In this document: piece after piece, positions 25,660-34,136 of the stretch
Layout: every line of letters starts with the position of its first letter
Position numbering within the stretch: position 1 is the first letter of the stretch
DNA from: SFLA01 sp045595785
Lineage (GTDB): Bacteria > Bacillota > Clostridia > Oscillospirales > CAG-382
Length of the DNA: 64,000 nucleotides
NCBI GenBank assembly: GCA_045595785.1
Contig: JAZOBE010000014.1
Coordinates: 96,279 to 160,278, forward strand
Reading direction: 5' to 3'
Translations under genes and position numbers: made by a program
Notes under the pieces: model-generated
The model's database searches: none
What the model was told of the DNA's origin: nothing
Seen by the model: the letters and a program-made list of their open reading frames with translations, nothing else

Positions 25660-26153
25660 TGGCAAAGGCAATACTTCCCGGCAGCTACGACCCCGTAACC
25701 GTAGGTCATCTGGATATAATCCTTCGAGCTAAACAGCTTTACGGTGACGTTACCGTGGGAATACTCTTTAACCCCGAAAAAAAGTATCTTTTCTCTGCCG
25801 AGCAAAAGAAAACAATTCTTGAAAAGGCGCTTGAAAACACAGATATTCCCGTTATTATATGGGACGGAATGCTGTACGAGCTTTGTGAGAAGGAAGGGTA
25901 TACCCATATCGTAAAGGGTGTCCGAACGGGGGACTACGAATACGAGGAAAAGCAGGCGCTTTTCAATTCGGCGCATTGTAAAGCGGTCACCGTGCTTTTA
26001 CCTGCAAAAAAAGAGTTTGAAGGTATAAGCTCCACTCTTGTGCGCCGCTATCTTGCCGAGGGGAAGGATATTTCCCATCTTTGCCCGGCGGCAAAAACAG
26101 CAGAGGAATATTATGATAAAAATACAAAAGTGCAGCGTAACTCACGTTCGTGA
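25659..26153 (+). CDS. coaD: CoaD: phosphopantetheine adenylyltransferase
   Basis: 164 residues, the usual size. CoaD adenylates 4'-phosphopantetheine in coenzyme A synthesis. Nucleotide-binding PGSYDPVTVGHLDII, the VKGVRTGDYEYE motif and the C-terminal GISSTLVRRYLAEGKDISHL are present. The start overlaps the rsmD stop (TAATG). The last 41 bases overlap the next gene. Confidence 0.95.
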   Translation: MAKAILPGSYDPVTVGHLDIILRAKQLYGDVTVGILFNPEKKYLFSAEQKKTILEKALENTDIPVIIWDGMLYELCEKEGYTHIVKGVRTGDYEYEEKQALFNSAHCKAVTVLLPAKKEFEGISSTLVRRYLAEGKDISHLCPAAKTAEEYYDKNTKVQRNSRS

Positions 26154-27408
26154 AAAGCTGCTTTCACCATTTGGCTTTAAGGGAGGTTATCTTACCGAGC
26201 TTTGGCAAAGCGTGGTTAAAATCGAAGCGGACGGTATTACCGCCGTTGCCCCTTGTACCCAAAGTGTGCTGTGGTCAGACCCAAAGGTATTCAATGCTTT
26301 CCCCGGTGAAAAAGGGGATAGCATCATGCTTTCCGTAACACAAAAGGCTTGCGGATGTCTTGAGGGAATGTCCTTTAATACGCCGGATGAGCTTATTCCC
26401 GATATCCTGCCCGAGCTGAAGAAGCACGCGCATTCTCTTTGTGGATTTGAGGTGGCAGAGACCTTTTTGCTTAACGCACTTGTAGGTGTGGATATAGCTC
26501 TTTGGTCTATATGGTGCAGAAAAAACAATATTACCGATTTTAAGGATATGATACCCGTTTCCGCACGGGATGTGATGAACGTACGCCACCAAACCCTTGC
26601 CCGTATCCCCTTGGTGTCATACGGCGTGCCGCTGGATAACGTAAAGAGTCTTGCGGAAGGCGGTACCGCTCTTATGAAAATAAAGATCGGCGCCCCCTCG
26701 GGTGAAGAACCGGGCAGCGAAGCGGATATGCGTATAATGACCGAGAAGGATATTGCCCGTATCACCGCTATCCACCAAGCCGTAAAGGATGTTGAAACTC
26801 CTCTTACAAAAAACGGAAAAATACTTTATTATCTTGATGCTAACGGCAGATATGACACGAAAGACCGTCTTGAAGTCCTGCTTGAGGGTATTGAAAAGAC
26901 AGGCGCGGCTGACCGTATTGCACTTATCGAAGAGCCGTTCTCCGCAGAAAAGGATATTTTTGTGGGCGATTATCCCTACATTTTCAATGCCGATGAATCC
27001 GCCCATTCGGTAGAGGACGTAAAGCATCGTATCAGCCTCGGATATAAGGCTGTGGCGCTTAAGCCTATTGCAAAAACCCTTTCCGTTTCCTTCGGTATGA
27101 TACAAGCCGCCTGTGAAAAGGGTTGCGGCGTTTTGTGCGCAGACCTTACGGTAAACCCCTTCCTTGCAGAGTGGAACAAGCTGTTTGCCGCCCATTCTCC
27201 TGCTCTTAGCAGTATGAACGTTGGCTGTATTGAGGTCAACGGCGACGCAAACTATACCCGCTGGAACGAGATGAAGTCCTTGCTTCCCGATGGATACGAA
27301 TATATCGAGGACGAAAACGGCGCATTTAGTTTTACAAACCAACATTTTGACCGTTTTTCCGCACTTGTAGGAGAAAACGGATACAATAAATATTTCAGAG
27401 AGGTATAA
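26113..27408 (+). CDS. Enolase-superfamily enzyme (mandelate racemase/muconate lactonizing type)
   Basis: 431 residues. Metal and base residues expected for the superfamily are visible: KxK in LMKIKIG, an Asp in YYLDANGRY, Glu in ALIEEPF, Asp/Glu in NADESAHS and a Lys in VALKPIAK. Lys on both barrel sides fits muconate-lactonizing, dipeptide-epimerase or some sugar-acid dehydratase subgroups. Substrate unknown. ATG 26113 follows AGAGGAA and lies inside coaD. The next gene, three bases downstream, is a 2-hydroxyacid dehydrogenase, so a short sugar-acid or hydroxy-acid pathway is plausible (inference). Confidence 0.7.
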   Translation: MIKIQKCSVTHVREKLLSPFGFKGGYLTELWQSVVKIEADGITAVAPCTQSVLWSDPKVFNAFPGEKGDSIMLSVTQKACGCLEGMSFNTPDELIPDILPELKKHAHSLCGFEVAETFLLNALVGVDIALWSIWCRKNNITDFKDMIPVSARDVMNVRHQTLARIPLVSYGVPLDNVKSLAEGGTALMKIKIGAPSGEEPGSEADMRIMTEKDIARITAIHQAVKDVETPLTKNGKILYYLDANGRYDTKDRLEVLLEGIEKTGAADRIALIEEPFSAEKDIFVGDYPYIFNADESAHSVEDVKHRISLGYKAVALKPIAKTLSVSFGMIQAACEKGCGVLCADLTVNPFLAEWNKLFAAHSPALSSMNVGCIEVNGDANYTRWNEMKSLLPDGYEYIEDENGAFSFTNQHFDRFSALVGENGYNKYFREV

Positions 27409-27410
27409 AA

Positions 27411-28397
27411 ATGGAAAAAATAGCTCTTATTATGGGCGAATCCGCCCGCAATCTGGTCATAAGCCCCCGTTCCATCAAGCGTATGGAATCTATCGGTGAG
27501 GTAGTTTTAGGCGAGGGAAGCGACCGTGAATCGGTTAAAAAAGCGCTTGCAGGCGCAACAATTGCTATTACCACTTGGGGCAACACCGCACTGGACGCGG
27601 ATATCCTTTCCGTTTGTCCCGACCTTAAATTGGTTTGCCACGCCGCAGGAAGCGTTAAGCCTATAGTTTGTGACGACCTTTGGGATAAAGGCGTCCGTGT
27701 TACCGCTTCTGCCGCAATGCTTTCTATGGGCGTTTCCGAAACAGCTCTCGGCTTTACCATCGCCGCAAGCAAAAACTTCTTTGCCCTTAACGAAAACCTG
27801 CATAAAGGCGGCTGGGCAGAGGGAAAAGAAAATATCCGCGAATTATACGAGCTTAACATCGGCGTTATCGGTGGCGGCTGGGCAGGCAGACATTACATAG
27901 AGCTTATGCAGGCCTTTGACGTAGACATTTTCCTTTACGACCCCTTTGTTACCGAGGAACAGTGTGCAAAGATGGGTTGTAAAAAGGCTTCTCTTGAAGA
28001 GGTGCTTAAGGAATCGGATATAATTTCTATCCACGCGCCCTCCATTCCCGAAACCAATAATATGTTTAATGCCCAAACTCTTGCGCTTATGAAGAAGGAT
28101 GCTGTACTTATTAACACGGCACGCGGCAGTATTATTGATGAAAATGCGCTTTATGAGCACATGAAGGCAGGCAATCTTAAGTATGCATGTCTTGACGTTT
28201 TTGAGCCGGAGCCTCCTGCGGCAGATCATCCTCTCCGTTCTCTGCCTAACGTTATAATGACACCTCATCTTGCAGGTCTTGCGGCAAACGGTCTTAAAAA
28301 GATCGGCAAGCATTGCTGTGAGGAGATCGAGCGTTTCCTTAAGGGCGAAAAGATGATGTGCGAGGTAACAAAAGACCAACTCGCCCGTATGGCATAA
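27411..28397 (+). CDS. D-isomer-specific 2-hydroxyacid dehydrogenase
   Basis: 328 residues. NAD(P)-binding GVIGGGWAGRHYIELM, substrate/catalytic Arg in INTARGSIIDENAL, Glu in LDVFEPEPP and His in MTPHLAG are all present, so it should be active. The family reduces 2-keto acids or oxidises D-2-hydroxyacids (phosphoglycerate, glyoxylate, lactate types). It forms an operon with the enolase-superfamily gene. Substrate not deducible. Confidence 0.85.
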   Translation: MEKIALIMGESARNLVISPRSIKRMESIGEVVLGEGSDRESVKKALAGATIAITTWGNTALDADILSVCPDLKLVCHAAGSVKPIVCDDLWDKGVRVTASAAMLSMGVSETALGFTIAASKNFFALNENLHKGGWAEGKENIRELYELNIGVIGGGWAGRHYIELMQAFDVDIFLYDPFVTEEQCAKMGCKKASLEEVLKESDIISIHAPSIPETNNMFNAQTLALMKKDAVLINTARGSIIDENALYEHMKAGNLKYACLDVFEPEPPAADHPLRSLPNVIMTPHLAGLAANGLKKIGKHCCEEIERFLKGEKMMCEVTKDQLARMA

Positions 28398-28401
28398 TAA
28401 T

Positions 28402-28500
28402 TACCCCACAAAAGGTTGTTAGATGTGTAGGGGCGATTCACAAACCACACCCCATAAATGCGTTCCGCATTTACGAGGGCCCTATGGAATCGCCCGTGAT
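28402..28500 (+). repeat. Palindromic intergenic element, copy 3
   Basis: Starts ACCCCACAAAAGGTT as at 18161. An outer 9-bp stem GGGCGATTC (28431-28439) with GAATCGCCC (28487-28495) encloses a 7-bp stem AAATGCG-TTC-CGCATTT (28456-28472). It follows a gene stop by five bases, and no reading frame is visible. Likely a dispersed, possibly transcribed element. Confidence 0.65.
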
Positions 28501-28514
28501 AGACAAAAAACACA

Positions 28515-28550
28515 AAAAGGAATTCGATTTTTTTACGAATTCCTTTTCTA
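28515..28550. terminator. Bidirectional terminator
   Basis: AAAAGGAATTCG (28515-28526) pairs with CGAATTCCTTTT (28536-28547) around a T-rich loop; it separates the dehydrogenase (plus) from the HTH gene (minus). Confidence 0.8.
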
Positions 28551-28754
28551 TTTGTTTATATTAGGATTATCTGTTCTTTCCAGCAGATAATCAACCGAAA
28601 CGTTGAAGTAATCTGCAAGTCGGACAAGGGTAGCATAATCGGCTTCACGCTCGCCTGATTCGTATCTGCTTATACTGTTTTGGTTCATGTTCAGATCCAT
28701 GGCCAGCTTTAATTGTGATATTTTTCTGCTTTTTCGTAATTCCTTCAGCCGCAT
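28548..28754 (-). CDS. XRE-family transcriptional regulator
   Basis: 68 residues, almost entirely a Cro/C1 helix-turn-helix: LKELRKSRKISQLKLAMDLN, NQNSISRYESGEREADYATL, VRLADYFNVSVDYLL. It should bind DNA as a dimer. Two copies of a TATACCAA-N-TTGGTATA palindrome lie directly upstream and are the obvious operators, so autorepression is likely. There is no effector domain, and no phage genes are nearby. Confidence 0.85.
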   Translation of the reverse strand: MRLKELRKSRKISQLKLAMDLNMNQNSISRYESGEREADYATLVRLADYFNVSVDYLLERTDNPNINK

Positions 28755-28776
28755 TACCCATAATCCTCAAGTGTTC

Positions 28777-28827
28777 TTGACATTATTATACCAATTTGGT
28801 ATAATTGTAATATCCCAAATTGGTATA
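28777..28827. promoter_or_regulatory. Divergent promoter with two operators for the XRE regulator
   Basis: On the plus strand TTGACA (28777-28782), 17 bases, TATAAT (28800-28805), all consensus. The 21-bp palindrome at 28785-28805 lies in the spacer and -10, and gives the minus strand an extended -10 TGGTATAAT for the regulator gene. A second palindrome with one mismatch is at 28811-28827, centres 24 bp apart. A bound repressor would block both directions. Confidence 0.7.
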
Positions 28828-28837
28828 TTTTCAGGTG

Positions 28838-28876
28838 TGGATAAAACAAAAAAACGGAAGGGGCAAGCCCCTTCCC
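28838..28876 (-). terminator. Terminator of the HTH gene at 28905
   Basis: On the minus strand GGAAGGGGC-TT-GCCCCTTCC is followed by GTTTTTTTTGTTTTAT. The adjacent TGTAGGG resembles the margins of the palindromic elements elsewhere in the window. Confidence 0.75.
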
Positions 28877-28904
28877 TACAATGGTAATCTTTTATATCGT
28901 GCTG

Positions 28905-29147
28905 TTACTTTACTTCCTGCTCAAGGTTATCGAAGATATCGCAATCGAAAAATTCGCGTATTGATATATCCAACCCGTCACATAGCTTTTTCAATGATAC
29001 CACACCGGGGTTATTGCTTTTGTCGTTTAACATGCTGTAGACAGTAGAAGGAGCAACTCCTGAAATATTTGCGAGGGTGTTTACTGCAATTTGACGTTCT
29101 TCGCAAAGCGCGAGAATACGCTTTGCTACTGCTTCTTTTGTGTTCAC
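28905..29147 (-). CDS. Small helix-turn-helix regulator divergent from the SLOG gene
   Basis: 80 residues from GTG 29147, chosen because AAGGAG lies 8 bases upstream; the frame is open further but without a site. The HTH is AVAKRILALCEERQIAVNTL, then ANISGVAPSTVYSMLNDKS, GVVSLKKLCDGLDISIREFF. This small XRE-type family is common in gut Clostridia. The intergenic region to the SLOG gene carries at least four TATCGYAAAT-type half sites, so it probably represses itself and that gene. Confidence 0.75.
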   Translation of the reverse strand: MNTKEAVAKRILALCEERQIAVNTLANISGVAPSTVYSMLNDKSNNPGVVSLKKLCDGLDISIREFFDCDIFDNLEQEVK

Positions 29148-29167
29148 ATTGCACACTCCTTCAAAAT

Positions 29168-29257
29168 TTATCGTAAATATTTTAACCAAATTTGCGATAA
29201 ATCGTGTGGGATATATCGCAAATTTCGGAAAGTGTGCTATAATTACGATATATCGTA
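29168..29257. promoter_or_regulatory. Shared operator region of the HTH and SLOG genes
   Basis: Half sites: TTATCGTAAAT (29168-29178), its inverted partner ATTTGCGATAA (29190-29200), ATATCGCAAAT (29213-29223), and the perfect palindrome TACGATATATCGTA (29244-29257). An extended -10, TGCTATAAT (TATAAT at 29238-29243), lies between the last two and should drive the SLOG gene. Repressor occupancy would cover it. Confidence 0.65.
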
Positions 29258-29278
29258 GCAGAAAGGAGCTATCTTATT

Positions 29279-29863
29279 ATGATTTGCAGTATGTTCGGAC
29301 ACCGTGATTGCAGTGATGATATTTATTTATATCTCAGAAGGGCGATGGAAATACTTATTGAAGATTTTGGAGTTACCTGTTTTTATATCGGGTATAACGG
29401 AAATTTTGATAAGATCGCTTATTATACTTTGTCGGAACTTGTAAAAGAGTATGAACACGTAAAATTCCGCGTCGTTGCCGCTTATATGCCGAGGTCGCTG
29501 TCTTTGGCACTCAAAGAAAATTCGTTGCTTATTACATATCCCGAGGGGTTTGAAGATATACCAAAGTCTGTAGCTATTCCGCGCCGAAAAAGATGGATGG
29601 TAGATCAATCGGATTTTGTTTTGGGCTACGTAAAATTCCCCTTCGGCGGTGCGGCAACTGCATTTGATTATGCAAAAAAGAAAAAGAAGCAATGCTTCAA
29701 TCTCGCTTCTCCCGATACCGATACGCAATTCGGCAAGGCTTGGCACGATGATTTTGAAGTTACCGAGATCATAGATTCTGTGGTAGAATTACAGCGTTCA
29801 CCGCTTAATAAGGAAGAAAGGGAATATTACTTGAATTTATTCCCCATAGACAAAAATGAATAA
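29279..29863 (+). CDS. SLOG-domain protein
   Basis: 194 residues. The fold is suggested by MICSMFGHRDCSDDIYLYLR at the start, YIGYNGNFDKIAYYTL (Gly-rich loop and conserved Asp), and WMVDQSDFVLGYVKFPFGGA followed by a Lys-rich helix, all typical of the YspA-like SLOG group. SLOG domains bind nucleotides or nucleotide-derived ligands and occur in several conflict and signalling systems. No membrane or nuclease domain is fused. A divergent HTH regulator and strong operators precede it. ATG 29279 follows AAGGAG. Biological role unknown. Confidence 0.65.
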   Translation: MICSMFGHRDCSDDIYLYLRRAMEILIEDFGVTCFYIGYNGNFDKIAYYTLSELVKEYEHVKFRVVAAYMPRSLSLALKENSLLITYPEGFEDIPKSVAIPRRKRWMVDQSDFVLGYVKFPFGGAATAFDYAKKKKKQCFNLASPDTDTQFGKAWHDDFEVTEIIDSVVELQRSPLNKEEREYYLNLFPIDKNE

Positions 29864-29877
29864 TATTGGTTAAAGCA

Positions 29878-29910
29878 AAAATCCGCAGATGATATCTGCG
29901 GATTTTTTTA
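29878..29910. terminator. Bidirectional terminator after the SLOG gene
   Basis: A 13-bp perfect stem (29878-29890 with 29894-29906) around GAT, with A run left and T run right. Confidence 0.9.
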
Positions 29911-31929
29911 TTAAAACTCGATATATTTAACCGAAAGTGCATCCATATAAACACTTGCTTTTCCGTCTTGGAAGGTAATATCACCGTAAACGCCATCGGG
30001 CACTTCGGCAGTAACGTCTGCCTTTCCGCCTTCCTTTGCGGCGTTAACAAGCAGTAACAGACGCTTCCCGTTTTTTTGTCTGCGTATGCAGCCCAATATT
30101 GCCTTTTCTTCAACAAGACCGCCTATCGCCTGTGAACAGCTTTCGGTTCTCAGCTTGGGAATATCCGTTTCGATTACGGGGGGACGGAGCAGCTCTGTTC
30201 CCACGTAGAAATATTCGCCCAGCATATCACGGGTCCTTACGCAATTAACGTAAAAATCTCTGTAGGGATTATTTATAAAGTGCTTTATGCCGATCCAGCC
30301 AAGCTGTTCACCGTAAACAAGACTTTGTGCAATGAATATTCGCGCGCCCGTCCAATCGGGGTCTTTGTCGGACTGATAGCTTCTGCCGAACATTGAAATG
30401 TGCTTTGAGTATATTACGGAGAAGGCAGGCACCTGGTCGTTTCTTATCCACAGCCAGGAGAGATATCCGCCCATATGGGAAATAAAGGGGTCTGCGGTGC
30501 ATTCGGTGGTAAGCATAGCGTCCTCGGGAAGAGAACGGTAAACTCTGTCAAGCAGTGCGCGGTAGGAGCGGCACCACCAGTCACCGCCGCCGCCAACGTG
30601 GGGATGTCCCTTGTCACAGCAGGAGTAAGGCTGTGCGGCAGCTATCTGGTCCATATACACACCGTCAAAGCCCTCGTCGTTAATAAGCTTGCCAACTGTG
30701 TACGCCATTTTTTCCTGCCACAGCGCGGTAGAAGGGCACATTATGGAAAGACAAACCTTGCTTCCGTCCTCCTCCTTGGAAGAATAGGTTTCGGTAAAGC
30801 AAACACCGCGTATGTCCTTAGTGGCATAAGGCTTTGCAACCGAGGTAAACTCAAAATCCTCCGCCTTTTTATCTCTTGTATCCCAAAGTCTGCCGTTAAT
30901 GTACGGCATAACCTTGACTCCCGCATCGTGGAGCTTTTTAAGCCCTTCCTTTGCGTGGGGACGAACAGGGAAGTAGTGAGGATAATCGTTATCAAATGGT
31001 GCGTTGTGCCACAGATACAGATGTACGGGGCTGTCTGTTCCCAGCGTCTTTGTGGCTTCAATAATATCGTCGGCAAAGGATGCATCGTCACCGATATGCA
31101 CCAGCCACCAGTGAGGCGCTTTTACAAACCACTCAGGCTCTTTACGGGAGGAGGCGAGAAACTCTGCTTCCTTTTCCGCCCAATCTCTGTATATAACGGC
31201 GGCATCATACCAGTCACCGTCAAACAGCTTCCATACGCATTTTCCGCAAAGAGACTGGGAATTACAGCCCTTGTCAATATCGGTAAGAGGTTGGCAGGCA
31301 ACTATCTTCATAAAACTGTCGCCGGCGCGCTTTTCAAAAATAAATCTCTTGTATGCAGGGGCAGGGTCGTGCATACCGTAGTACATGCCTCTGCCGGTGT
31401 GGACGTTGTAAAACGCCATGTACTGCATTGAAACACCGTAGGAAGGGTAATTCTGAGCGTTTTTTAATCCCTTTTTCTTTTCGGTGGTATAAACCTCACC
31501 GGAACCGTAGGGATAGAATATGCGCACGTTTTCGCCGGTATCAAAGGTAAGTATGGGGTTATCGCAGGTAACCAGCGTATAATCGGGATTGGTGGAATTT
31601 ATCTGCGTTTTCCACTCTACCGTGTTGTGGGAGCATACAGCCGTCAGCGTAACGGTAACACCGTGCAGCTTTTCGTGTCCCGAAAGCACGGCAACAACGC
31701 CCTCAACGGTGCGTACCACCTCGGTATTGCTCCAGCCCTCTGCGGAATTAACGGTTACGTATCCGTCATCGTTAAGGCTTTCACCGGTAAGATAAAACAA
31801 GGGTGAAGCGTGGGTGAGCATATTCTTTTTTTTCGCCTTGTCACGCAGAGAATAAAGACGTATGCCGCCCTTTACCTTTTCAAGAGCAACAGCCAGCTCT
31901 CCTGCTGTGAATCTTATAATTCCGTCCAT
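29911..31929 (-). CDS. Glycoside hydrolase-like protein (DUF6259 type)
   Basis: 672 residues, no signal peptide, so cytoplasmic. An N-terminal beta-sandwich of about 250 residues precedes a (beta/alpha)8-like domain: LYLWHNAPFDNDYPHYFPVR, VKVMPYINGRLWD, FDGVYMDQIAAAQPYSC (likely catalytic Asp) and MLTTECTADPF. A C-terminal beta domain follows. The pattern fits GH36/GH31-clan-like enzymes, in particular the family I know as DUF6259. Substrate unknown; it may act on imported oligosaccharide. ATG 31929 follows GGAGG by 8 bases; the gap to recD2 is 17 bases, so it is co-transcribed with recD2. Confidence 0.6.
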   Translation of the reverse strand: MDGIIRFTAGELAVALEKVKGGIRLYSLRDKAKKKNMLTHASPLFYLTGESLNDDGYVTVNSAEGWSNTEVVRTVEGVVAVLSGHEKLHGVTVTLTAVCSHNTVEWKTQINSTNPDYTLVTCDNPILTFDTGENVRIFYPYGSGEVYTTEKKKGLKNAQNYPSYGVSMQYMAFYNVHTGRGMYYGMHDPAPAYKRFIFEKRAGDSFMKIVACQPLTDIDKGCNSQSLCGKCVWKLFDGDWYDAAVIYRDWAEKEAEFLASSRKEPEWFVKAPHWWLVHIGDDASFADDIIEATKTLGTDSPVHLYLWHNAPFDNDYPHYFPVRPHAKEGLKKLHDAGVKVMPYINGRLWDTRDKKAEDFEFTSVAKPYATKDIRGVCFTETYSSKEEDGSKVCLSIMCPSTALWQEKMAYTVGKLINDEGFDGVYMDQIAAAQPYSCCDKGHPHVGGGGDWWCRSYRALLDRVYRSLPEDAMLTTECTADPFISHMGGYLSWLWIRNDQVPAFSVIYSKHISMFGRSYQSDKDPDWTGARIFIAQSLVYGEQLGWIGIKHFINNPYRDFYVNCVRTRDMLGEYFYVGTELLRPPVIETDIPKLRTESCSQAIGGLVEEKAILGCIRRQKNGKRLLLLVNAAKEGGKADVTAEVPDGVYGDITFQDGKASVYMDALSVKYIEF

Positions 31930-31946
31930 TTGGTTTTCCTCCGTTT

Positions 31947-34130
31947 TTATATTTCCGAAAGCAGCTTTTCAAGAAATCCGTATCTTACGGATTTCTTGTT
32001 GTTTTCCACCATTACTGCAATGCTTTTTTGTTTTCCCACCAACACGAGCATCCGCTTTGCGCGGGTAACCGCAGTGTAAAACAGGTTTCTCGTCATAAGG
32101 GGATATGGGCAATCGTAAGCAGGCATAAGCACCACCGGATATTCGTTGCCCTGGCTTTTGTGTACCGTAACCGCAAAGGCATGCTCCAATTCGTCAAGAA
32201 GGGCAAAATCATATTCTGCAATACGGTCATCAAAGTTTATGGTCATCGTTTCACGTTGGGTGTCTATATCAAGTATTTTTCCAATGTCGCCGTTAAAAAT
32301 ACCGTTGCCCTGAATATCACCCTTCGTCCACTCAATATCGTAGTTGTTTCTGGTCTGCATCACCTTGTCCCCCTCACGGAACAGCACAGAGCCAATCTTT
32401 TTCTCACGCTTTTTGTGGCTTTTGGGGTTAAGTCCGTCCTGCAAAACGGCGTTAAGCGCTTTGGTGCCGAGCTCACCCTTGCGAGTGGGAGTGAGTATCT
32501 GTATATCCGAAAAGCTATCCAAAGAATACGTTTTGGGAAGCCTGTCCTTGCAAAGGGATAAAAGCAATTGCTGTATATCCGCGGCGTTCGACCGCTCAAT
32601 ATAGAAAAAGTCGTTGTCCTTAACGTTAAGGACGGGCATCTTTCCCTCGTTGATATCGTGGGCGTTGGTTACTATAAGACTTTGCTGTGCCTGACGGAAT
32701 ATGTGCTTAAGCCTTACCACGGGGAAGGCTTCGGATGCGATTATATCCTTCAAACATTGTCCCGCGCCCACAGGAGGAAGCTGGTCCACGTCGCCGATCA
32801 ACACCAGCGTACTTCCTCTTTTCACCGCTTTAAGCAGGGAAGAGAAGAGAAGCAGGTCCACCATAGACATCTCGTCGATGATCACCACCGATGCAGGCAG
32901 GGGATTACCCTCGTCTCTGCCGAATTTAGGTCGGTGAGCGGTGTCAAACTCAGTCTCCAACAGACGGTGTATGGTTTTTGCATCCGCACCGCTTGCTTCA
33001 CTCATACGCTTGGCGGCTCTGCCTGTAGGCGCCGCAAGACAAAAGGATATTTTAAGCTGCAAAAGCAGCTCGGTAAGTGCCTTTACTACCGTGGTCTTAC
33101 CCGTACCCGGTCCGCCGGTAATAACCGTAACACCGTTTGTTATTCCGCTTACAATAGCTTCAATCTGCTCGGGCGCATAGGTTATTCCGTATTTATTCTC
33201 CAGCCCTGCAATAGCCTCCTCAACACCGCGGTATCTTTCGGGTCTGGGAGTGTCTCTCAACAGCTTCAGCTTTTGAGCAACGTATATTTCAGCCTCTCTG
33301 TACTCCCGAAGATATATCATACCCTCGTCGGTACGCACAAGATCGTGCTTTTCACACATACGATATATTGCATCGGACACGTCGGCAGGCTGTACCGATA
33401 AAGCGCGGGAGGTCTTTTCAATAAGCTCGCTTTCGGGCAGACAGCAATGACCGCCAGCATAAGCGGCGGATGACAGTACGTATTCCACGCCTGCTTCAAT
33501 ACGCTCGGGACTGTCGGATGGGAATCCCAGCTGCTGTGCGACCAGATCCGCTTTTTCAAATCCGATACCCTCAATATCACCTATAAGGCGGTAAGGGTCC
33601 TTTTCGATAATAGTTACCGCGGCGGCACCGTATCTGCGGTATATCCGCGCGGAAACGGAGGGACCGAAAAAGCGGGAGCAAAACATCATAACACTGCGCA
33701 TACCGAACTGAGCGGCATAGCTTTCCGCAATTTCCTTGGCTCTGCGCGGAGAAATTCCTTTTATATCGCACAGCCACTTAGGGTTATTTTCCATAACGTC
33801 AAAGGTGTCTGCACCAAATGCTTCAACAATACGGGCGGCGGTTACGGGGCCAATTCCCTTTACCGCACCCGAAGAAAGATATTTATATATAGCCTCCGAA
33901 TCGGTGGGAAGCTTTTTCTCAAAATATTCAACCTTAAGCTGTCTGCCAAAGGTAGCGTGTACCTGCCATACGCCTTGCGCCTTAATGCTCTCACCCTCGT
34001 TAAGATAAGGCATAATGCCAACCAGCGTAATCAGCTCACCGCCGCAGGAGCATTCACAAACGGTATAGCCGTTGTCTTCGTTGGTAAAAACTATATTCTC
34101 AACCACACCCTCAAGGGTTATCTGCTCCAT
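31947..34130 (-). CDS. recD2: RecD2: 5'-3' DNA helicase
   Basis: 727 residues. RecD2 is a superfamily 1B helicase found in bacteria lacking RecBC and acts in replication-fork and repair processes. An N-terminal barrel (VENIVFTNEDNGYTVCE) and helix-hairpin-helix motifs (GAVKGIGPVTAARIVEAFG, DIEGIGFEKADLVAQQLGF) come first; then Walker A ITGGPGTGKTTVVKAL, Walker B VVIIDEMSMVD, motif III GDVDQLPPVGAG and the C-terminal AFAVTVHKSQGNEYPVV and FYTAVTRAKRML. Complete and normal. AGGAG precedes ATG 34130. Confidence 0.93.
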   Translation of the reverse strand: MEQITLEGVVENIVFTNEDNGYTVCECSCGGELITLVGIMPYLNEGESIKAQGVWQVHATFGRQLKVEYFEKKLPTDSEAIYKYLSSGAVKGIGPVTAARIVEAFGADTFDVMENNPKWLCDIKGISPRRAKEIAESYAAQFGMRSVMMFCSRFFGPSVSARIYRRYGAAAVTIIEKDPYRLIGDIEGIGFEKADLVAQQLGFPSDSPERIEAGVEYVLSSAAYAGGHCCLPESELIEKTSRALSVQPADVSDAIYRMCEKHDLVRTDEGMIYLREYREAEIYVAQKLKLLRDTPRPERYRGVEEAIAGLENKYGITYAPEQIEAIVSGITNGVTVITGGPGTGKTTVVKALTELLLQLKISFCLAAPTGRAAKRMSEASGADAKTIHRLLETEFDTAHRPKFGRDEGNPLPASVVIIDEMSMVDLLLFSSLLKAVKRGSTLVLIGDVDQLPPVGAGQCLKDIIASEAFPVVRLKHIFRQAQQSLIVTNAHDINEGKMPVLNVKDNDFFYIERSNAADIQQLLLSLCKDRLPKTYSLDSFSDIQILTPTRKGELGTKALNAVLQDGLNPKSHKKREKKIGSVLFREGDKVMQTRNNYDIEWTKGDIQGNGIFNGDIGKILDIDTQRETMTINFDDRIAEYDFALLDELEHAFAVTVHKSQGNEYPVVLMPAYDCPYPLMTRNLFYTAVTRAKRMLVLVGKQKSIAVMVENNKKSVRYGFLEKLLSEI

Positions 34131-34136
34131 ACCGTC

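Noticed and set aside
28881..28964. A 27-codon hydrophobic peptide on the plus strand downstream of the consensus promoter at 28777, resembling a small membrane toxin
   Set aside because: There is no ribosome binding site, and the frame is antisense to the end of the HTH gene; kept only as a remote possibility.
28548..29863. Prophage remnant suggested by two Cro/C1-type regulators
   Set aside because: No integrase, structural or lysis genes and no attachment repeats are nearby.
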